Below are positions 58,343 through 64,000 of a DNA stretch of 64,000 nt, piece by piece; position 1 is the first letter of the stretch, and each line of letters begins with the position of its first letter. The notes below the pieces were generated by a model. That model ran no database searches. It was not told the DNA's origin and saw nothing but the letters and a program-made list of their open reading frames with translations. Origin of the DNA: VRUE01 sp963703895 (GTDB lineage: Bacteria; Actinomycetota; Thermoleophilia; Solirubrobacterales; 70-9); NCBI GenBank assembly GCA_963703895.1, contig CAVPFX010000002.1:248001-312000 (forward strand). Direction: 5' to 3'. A program made the position numbers and the translations under genes.

Positions 58343-59130
58343 TCAGTCGATCAGGCGCTTCTGCATGCGGCTGATCGCGACGCGCCAGGTCAGCAGGGCG
58401 AAGCCGACTAGGAAAGCGAAGCGGGCGATGTCGACGGCCTCGAAGCCGAAGGCGCCGCCGCGGACCAGTTCGACCAGCTGGTGCAGCGGGTTGAACTGGG
58501 CGACGATTTGGACGCCCTCGGGCAAGCCGTCGATCGGGAAGAAGGTGCCGGCGACGAGGAAGAGGGGGGTGATGAAAAGTGCGGTGACGTAGTTGAACTG
58601 GTCGATCTTGGCCACGGTCGCCGCCATCGCGATGCCGAAGCCGGCGAAGCCGAGCGCGGTGACGAAGCAGAAGAGCGGCACCAGCAACATGCCCCAGGCG
58701 GGGTCGAGGCCGAAGGCGATCGTGACCAGCAGCGGCACGCAGCCGTAGCTGCCCGAGCGGATCCCGATCCAGAGCATCTCGGCGCTGACCAGCTCCTCGA
58801 CGTCGACCGGGGCGGCGAGGATCGCGTCGTAGGTGTTCTGGAAGCGGTGCTTGACGAAGGTGCCGAACATCGCCGGCAGGGCGCTGGAGAAGATCACCGC
58901 GGTGGCGACCATGCCGGTGCCGACGAACTCGATGTAGGGGACGCCTTCGACTTCGTCAACCAGCGTCGCGCTCAGCCCGAGGCCGAAGGCGAGCAGGTAG
59001 ACGATCGGTTCGAGGATGCTGGAGAAGGTCGTTCCCTTCCAGTAGGTGCGGAAGTTGGCGACCTCGCGGCTCATGATCCCGGCGATCGCAGCCGGTTCGA
59101 GCCGGCGCAGCTTTGCCGTGGTGCCGTCGC

Positions 59131-59134
<4 letters not shown>
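58343..59134 (-). CDS. ABC-2 type transporter permease (NodJ/DrrB-like)
   Basis: A 263-residue membrane protein with six helices. 'REVANFRTYWKGTTFSSILEPIVYLLAFGLGL' is the ABC-2 opening, and 'FVGTGMVATAVIFSSALPAM', 'YDAILAAPVDVEELVSAEMLW' and 'LFITPLFLVAGTFFPIDGLP' are characteristic of the NodJ-type branch, which exports lipids, polysaccharides or drugs. The ATG overlaps the ATPase stop by 4 bases, so both are made together. Confidence 0.9.
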
Positions 59135-60021
<887 letters not shown>

Positions 60022-60031
60022 GCGTCGATTC

Positions 60032-61471
60032 TCAATGATCGGCGGCGCCAGCGGCGAGCTGGCGTTCAAACTCGGCCGCCCGCTCGGAGTCGAAGAGGCT
60101 GAGCGCGACCGCCGTGGCCGCCGAGCGCAGGGTCGAGACCGCGAGCAGGCGGGGGTCGCTGGGCAGGCGGTGCGCGCTCTCGGCGAGGAAGAGCTCGGCG
60201 AGCACCGGCAGCTCGCGGCCGCCGGCGGTGCTCAGCACGCGCAGGATCGAGAGCGTCGCGCTGGCGTCGGAGGCGCGCTGATTCCAGTCCAGCGGGCTCG
60301 GGGTGACGATGACCATGTGCGGTCGCGACTCGCGCAGGCTGGCCGGCAGGTGGTTGGCGTCGCTTGCGATCGACTCGACGTAGTGGATGCGCACACCCGA
60401 TGGTTCGGCGGTGCCGAGATAGCGCTCGAAGGCAGGGCGCGGTGCGATCATCGTAACCGCGAAGTTCTCGGCGCCGACCTCGGCCAGGTCCTCCATCAGC
60501 GCCGGCGCGTTGAAGCCGCAGCCGACGATCGTCAGTCGCAGCGGCTCTTCTGCCTTGGCCGCCTTCCTCCAGGCGGCGTCGACGAGCTTGGTGAACGGCT
60601 CCGAGGAGCCGTGCTCGGCGACCCAGCCGGGCAGGCCCTCCAGCGCCGGCGGTCGCGTGATCGCCAGCCGCAGCAGGGCCGAGATCGTGCGATCGCCGAC
60701 CACGGCGTCCCACTGCGGCGGGAAGAGCTCCCAGCTGGCGTCGACGTTGCGACCGCGACGGAAGAGCAGGCGCACCATCGGCTCGGCCTCGCGCTCGCGC
60801 AGGTAGTCGAGCAGGGCGAGTCCGCTCTGGGTCACCTCGACGTCCGCCGCCTCGGCCACGACCGGCCCACTGCTCGAGGGCATCAGCAGGATCGCCCGAG
60901 CCCGCTCGGCGGCGGCCAGCTCGAAGCCCGAGTCGCCGGCGGTGTCGCCGAAGACGAGGTCGATCTTGAGGTCCTTGCCGCCCGCCTCTTCGAGCTCGTC
61001 GAGGATCTGCGCGCGGGAGTCGCGCGCCGACTCGGGTGCCAGCACGACGAGGCGCCGCAGCTCGGTCTCCAGCTGCGCCTCGGCGGCGGCGGAGGCGGCC
61101 AGCGAGGCGAGGTCGATGCCGCCGACGACGAGCAGGTGGTCGCTGCACTTCACCGGCCGGTCCGCCTGGCCAAGCCGCTCCAGCGAGCTGCCGACGCTCT
61201 CGGCGACGAAGGTGAAGAGCAGGCCGACGAGCAGGACCAGGCCGGTGACCACCTGGAAGATCCCGATCGCCCGTTCAGCCGCGTCGTGATCCTCGTGCAG
61301 GCTGGAGGGGTCGAGCACGTGCAGGACAGCTGACCAGAGCGCATCGCCGAAGGTCTCGAACTCACCGAGCGCAGAGTGCGCGAGCGCGGCGCTGCCGAGC
61401 AGGACGAGCGTCACGGCTGAGACCAGCAGCGCGACCCGCCGTGGCGTCGTTTCGGTCGCTCGTCTCAGCAT
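60032..61471 (-). CDS. CASTOR/POLLUX-like ion channel protein
   Basis: A 479-residue protein from ATG at 61471; a much longer open frame upstream is a shadow of the acetolactate decarboxylase gene. Two helices (about 13-32 and 68-90) flank a loop 'TFGDALWSAVLHVLDPSSLHEDHDAAERAIG' in the pore-loop position. Two RCK-like Rossmann domains follow ('HLLVVGGIDLASLAASAA', about 110-250, and 'RLTIVGCGFNAPALMEDLAEVG', about 315-470). This matches bacterial relatives of plant CASTOR/POLLUX channels; ion selectivity is not readable. It is divergent from the decarboxylase gene by 18 bases. Confidence 0.8.
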   Translation of the reverse strand: MLRRATETTPRRVALLVSAVTLVLLGSAALAHSALGEFETFGDALWSAVLHVLDPSSLHEDHDAAERAIGIFQVVTGLVLLVGLLFTFVAESVGSSLERLGQADRPVKCSDHLLVVGGIDLASLAASAAAEAQLETELRRLVVLAPESARDSRAQILDELEEAGGKDLKIDLVFGDTAGDSGFELAAAERARAILLMPSSSGPVVAEAADVEVTQSGLALLDYLREREAEPMVRLLFRRGRNVDASWELFPPQWDAVVGDRTISALLRLAITRPPALEGLPGWVAEHGSSEPFTKLVDAAWRKAAKAEEPLRLTIVGCGFNAPALMEDLAEVGAENFAVTMIAPRPAFERYLGTAEPSGVRIHYVESIASDANHLPASLRESRPHMVIVTPSPLDWNQRASDASATLSILRVLSTAGGRELPVLAELFLAESAHRLPSDPRLLAVSTLRSAATAVALSLFDSERAAEFERQLAAGAADH

Positions 61472-61489
61472 GCTGGAAGACTGACGCCT

Positions 61490-62275
61490 GTGCTGGACGA
61501 GAGGTGGATCAGGTCGTTGCACGTGGAGACGCTGCGCGAGGAGGAACTGCACGCCGGGCACGAACCGCACGTGCTCTTCCAGGCCTCGACGATCGCGGCC
61601 TTGCTGGAGGGTGCCTACGACGGCGATCTCTCCTTTGCCGAGCTGGCCGAGCACGGCGATCTGGGGCTGGGCACGCTGAACGGCCTCGACGGCGAGATGA
61701 TCGCGCTCGACGGCCGCTTCTACCGGGCGGACGTGGACGGAGCGGTGAGTGAGATCGACGCGGTGACGAAGACGCCGTTCGCCGTGGTGGCCGACTTCAC
61801 GCCGTCGATCGACCTGGAGATCGGCGAGTCGCTCGAGCATGAAGAGTTGCTCGCCAGGCTGGACCAGGTGATCCCGGCCGAGGCGGCGTCCTGCGCGATT
61901 CGGATAGACGGGCGCTTTGAGTTGGTCCGCGCTCGCTCGGTGCCGCGCCAGCGCCCGCCCTACCGGCTGCTGACCGAGGTGGTCGCGGAGCAGCACGTCT
62001 TCGAGCTCACCGACGTCACCGGAACGATGCTCGGCTTCCGCTTCCCCGACTACGCCGAAGGAATCGAGGTCAGCGGCTACCACCTGCACTTCATCGGCGA
62101 GGACCGCAGTCGTGGTGGGCATGTGCTCGGCTCGCGCAGCGCTGGGCACCTGCGCCTGCGCCTCGACCCGTCGAGCGAGCTGCACGTCGAGCTGCCGCTG
62201 GGAGTCGAGCTCGGCGACCCCGAAGCCGCGTCGGCGACCCACGCAGCAGTCGAGCGGGTCGAGCGCTCGGGCTGA
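61490..62275 (+). CDS. budA: Alpha-acetolactate decarboxylase
   Basis: A 261-residue enzyme starting at GTG. It converts 2-acetolactate to acetoin and CO2. Diagnostic segments are 'LFQASTIAALLEGAYDGDLSFAELAEHGDLGLGTLNGLDGEMIALDGRFYR' in the first half and the zinc ligands in 'GYHLHFIGEDRSRGGHVLG' (His-x-His and a later His), with the C-terminal 'LHVELP'. Length is standard. No acetolactate synthase or butanediol dehydrogenase gene is adjacent, so acetoin formation would use acetolactate from elsewhere. Confidence 0.92.
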   Translation: MLDERWIRSLHVETLREEELHAGHEPHVLFQASTIAALLEGAYDGDLSFAELAEHGDLGLGTLNGLDGEMIALDGRFYRADVDGAVSEIDAVTKTPFAVVADFTPSIDLEIGESLEHEELLARLDQVIPAEAASCAIRIDGRFELVRARSVPRQRPPYRLLTEVVAEQHVFELTDVTGTMLGFRFPDYAEGIEVSGYHLHFIGEDRSRGGHVLGSRSAGHLRLRLDPSSELHVELPLGVELGDPEAASATHAAVERVERSG

Positions 62276-62298
62276 GGCCCGCCTGCGCGGGCTCCGCC

Positions 62299-63273
62299 TC
62301 AGGCGGCGTCGGCGAGGCGCTCAGCGAGCCAGAGGTCGCAGAGCCAGTCAGCTTGAGCGCCGCCCTTGCGAGCGACGACGATGCCCTCGGGGCCGCCCTC
62401 GACCGTCAGTTTCTTCCAGCGAGTTGAGTTGGGCATCTCCCGCAGGGCGGCGGCGAAGGGTTCGGGCACATCGTCGCCGGGGCGCACCTTGCCATCGCGC
62501 GATTTCGCCTTGAACTCGGGCGTCGCAAGGCGAACCGTTACCTCGCTGCGGGCGCTCACCTCGCCGCTGCCGAGCCGCACCGAGACCGCCCGCCCGTGTC
62601 GCTCGCCGCTCAGCACCAGGGCGCCGTGGATCTTCGGTCCGACCCGGCCGGTCGTCGCTTCTCGCACCTCGATGTTGACCTTCGGTCGCTCGGTCACCTC
62701 AAGGCCGAGCGGCGCCATCGCCAGTCCCACCTTCTCGTAGCCGCTGTCCAACTCGCCGCCCGGCGCCAGCGCGCGCACGCTGCCGTAGATCGCCGCGATC
62801 GCGATCAGCGGCCCGCCGATCAGCAGCGGCACGAAGCTTTCGAAGAGGTAGATCGATGGCACCGTGAGGAAGATCAGCAGCATCACCACCCAGCCGAGTT
62901 TCTGGCTGCGACGGCTGGAGTCCCAGATCGAGCCGCGCGCCTTGATCGCCGCATCGTCGATGGGCTCGATCGCGAGCGCCGCCCAGAGCTGCTGCTCCTC
63001 CATCGTCGTTGGGTTCTCAATCGTGCCGCCGCCCTCGGCAACGGCACGAGCGATCGCCTTCGCGTCACCGCCCGCCGCCCGCTCCAGGTCGGAGCGCTGG
63101 AGGACGAAGAGGATGACGACAAAGACCGCGATCACGCCGAAGATCAGCGCCATCGTGCCTTTCGGGTTGGAGTCGCCGCCGTCAGCGTTGAGCGCGATCA
63201 GGGCGACCACGACCATCACCGCGACGACGCCGATCAGCCCAAACAGTCCCGACCTCTTAAACCCGCCCGCCAT
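62299..63273 (-). CDS. Membrane protein of unknown function
   Basis: A 324-residue protein. Two N-terminal helices (about 10-28 and 42-60), a soluble stretch containing 'ERAAGGDAKAIARAVAEGGGTIENPTTMEEQQLWAALAIEPIDD', a second helix pair (about 127-147 and 150-166) and a C-terminal soluble domain of about 150 residues ('GLEVTERPKVNIEVREATTGRVGPKIHGALVLSGERHGRAVSVRLG') can be seen. No family is recognised. It lies downstream of a long hairpin that separates it from the next minus-strand gene. Confidence 0.6.
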   Translation of the reverse strand: MAGGFKRSGLFGLIGVVAVMVVVALIALNADGGDSNPKGTMALIFGVIAVFVVILFVLQRSDLERAAGGDAKAIARAVAEGGGTIENPTTMEEQQLWAALAIEPIDDAAIKARGSIWDSSRRSQKLGWVVMLLIFLTVPSIYLFESFVPLLIGGPLIAIAAIYGSVRALAPGGELDSGYEKVGLAMAPLGLEVTERPKVNIEVREATTGRVGPKIHGALVLSGERHGRAVSVRLGSGEVSARSEVTVRLATPEFKAKSRDGKVRPGDDVPEPFAAALREMPNSTRWKKLTVEGGPEGIVVARKGGAQADWLCDLWLAERLADAA

Positions 63274-63295
63274 CGCGGCGCCAGCCTACACCGGT

Positions 63296-63340
63296 CGACG
63301 GGACTCAAAGCGATCGATATCTCCGTTTTGAGTCCCGTCG
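63296..63340. terminator. 17-bp hairpin between two membrane protein genes
   Basis: Arms 63296-63312 and 63324-63340 pair over 17 positions with one G-U pair (outer 14 bp perfect) around an 11-base AT-rich loop, 10 bases after the stop of the gene at 63351. No T-tract on the minus strand. Confidence 0.65.
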
Positions 63341-63350
63341 GCGGGGTTGG

Positions 63351-64000
63351 CTAGCAGCGCTTGAAGAGGACCCAGGACTCGTTGGCGGCGACCCGTTCGA
63401 AGCCCTGCGGCACGCTCAGCGCGAAGCGGGTCGGATCGTTGGGATCGAGGATGAAGTTGTGGATGACAAAGGGGCTGGCGGGCTTGAGGAAGTAGCCGCG
63501 CCGGGGCACGCCGTCCTCGCTGGCGCTGACGATTGCGGTCGGCTTGACGTCGAGGTTGAAGGCGAGTCGGGGGATGGCGCGGTGATTGGGGACGGCGATC
63601 GGCCCGCAGAGCGGCTTGGCGAAGGCGCCGGTGTCAGCGAGGTCGCTGAGATCGCGCTCGATTTCCCCTTGGTCGGAGAGATCGCCGTGAACGGTCGAGT
63701 CGAGGTTCCACTGGTTGGGGAGCCAGAGCACGAACATCAGAGTCACCACGCCGGCGAAGACCTGCCAGCGCACTCGCCAGGGGTGGCCGGCCTCGAGCAG
63801 GCGCCAGCCGAGCAGGGCGACGGCGACGAAGATCGCCAGGATCGCCGCGCCCAGCATCGTGTAGCGGGCGATGATCGCGAGGCCGGCCGAGCCGAGCAGG
63901 GCGAAGGCGCCGAGGGCGAGGAGCGCGGCGACCAGGCCAAGGGTCGAGCGGCGACGCAGGAACGCAAAACCCAAGATGACGCCGCCGAGCGCGCCGATCA
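63351..64000 (-). CDS. Membrane protein, partial (5' end beyond the window)
   Basis: The frame is open to the window edge: upstream of a TTG at 63974 it reads 'IGALGGVI', another glycine-rich membrane segment, so the gene very probably continues past 64000. The visible 216 residues have three to four hydrophobic helices and an extracytoplasmic C-terminal domain ('LWLPNQWNLDSTVHGDLSDQG', 'PLCGPIAVPNHRAIPRLAF', 'NESWVLFKRC') with two cysteines. This layout resembles membrane glycosyltransferase-like or uncharacterised integral membrane proteins; the function is unknown. Confidence 0.6.
   Translation of the reverse strand, partial: IGALGGVILGFAFLRRRSTLGLVAALLALGAFALLGSAGLAIIARYTMLGAAILAIFVAVALLGWRLLEAGHPWRVRWQVFAGVVTLMFVLWLPNQWNLDSTVHGDLSDQGEIERDLSDLADTGAFAKPLCGPIAVPNHRAIPRLAFNLDVKPTAIVSASEDGVPRRGYFLKPASPFVIHNFILDPNDPTRFALSVPQGFERVAANESWVLFKRC

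Noticed and set aside
60032..62242. 736-codon minus-strand frame through the acetolactate decarboxylase gene
   Set aside because: Only the part from ATG 61471 has protein-like composition; the remainder is a high-GC shadow of budA.

Overview
The window is about 64 kb of high-GC, gene-dense DNA that looks like a chromosome segment of an actinobacterium of the class Thermoleophilia (Solirubrobacterales-like). The assignment is inferred from protein content: secreted proteins with N-termini of the type ...FGGAYAASN followed by Gly-X-Y collagen repeats, 'VTAxKIxxxAVTAxKI' repeat proteins, NHL/PD40 surface proteins with lysine/arginine-rich tails, an F420-type (deazaflavin) oxidoreductase, an Rv2578c-type radical SAM protein and many GTG/TTG starts. 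No rRNA, CRISPR array, prophage or intact insertion sequence was seen.

Layout. 0.3-4.4 kb: ArsR-like regulator, ferritin-like lipoprotein, MMPL transporter and PgsA. 4.4-11 kb: secreted streptogramin-lyase-like propeller, zinc-independent-type GTP cyclohydrolase FolE2, primary sigma factor RpoD, F420 oxidoreductase, tRNA-Tyr, an SDR/MerR pair. 11.2-20.4 kb: a surface-protein block (collagen-like protein, then four tightly linked secreted proteins). 20.4-23.8 kb: three TetR regulators and dCTP deaminase. 23.9-25.7 kb: a two-gene accessory module (DUF3800 plus winged-helix protein) behind an AT-rich leader. 25.7-30.6 kb: MerR/DHA2 exporter, a frameshifted ytoQ, a palindrome-controlled small regulator, a radical SAM gene with a LexA-type box and two small membrane proteins. 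30.6-38.3 kb: ATP-dependent DNA ligase and a five-gene oligopeptide ABC transporter/MFS operon. 38.4-43.8 kb: candidate sRNA, HD-GYP phosphodiesterase, alcohol dehydrogenase, CSC-type secreted protein, GAF-GGDEF cyclase, frameshifted GST. 43.8-53 kb: patatin-like membrane phospholipase, PhhB, ArfB (apparently CTG start), unknown genes, DUF6325/SHOCT, and a MazG-like plus HNH-nuclease pair that may be a defence module, followed by an oxidoreductase remnant. 53-64 kb: secreted glycoside hydrolase fused to a lectin-like propeller, tRNA-Val, cation/proton antiporter, SRP RNA, ABC-2 exporter, CASTOR/POLLUX-like channel, acetolactate decarboxylase and two membrane proteins, the last running off the window.

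Two themes recur. First, gene ends and intergenic spaces carry unusually long, often nested inverted repeats (arms of 16-27 bp) without U-tracts; they may be the lineage's terminators or a palindromic element family. Second, three genes (ytoQ, GST, an NADP oxidoreductase) are broken by single-base shifts or deletion, so either genuine decay or assembly error needs to be separated. The best candidates for undescribed biology are the MazG/EVE-like-HNH pair, the SOS-type radical SAM locus with its probable clamp-binding tail, the DUF3800 module and the four-protein surface operon. All functional calls are from reading the sequence and family knowledge; no database search was run.
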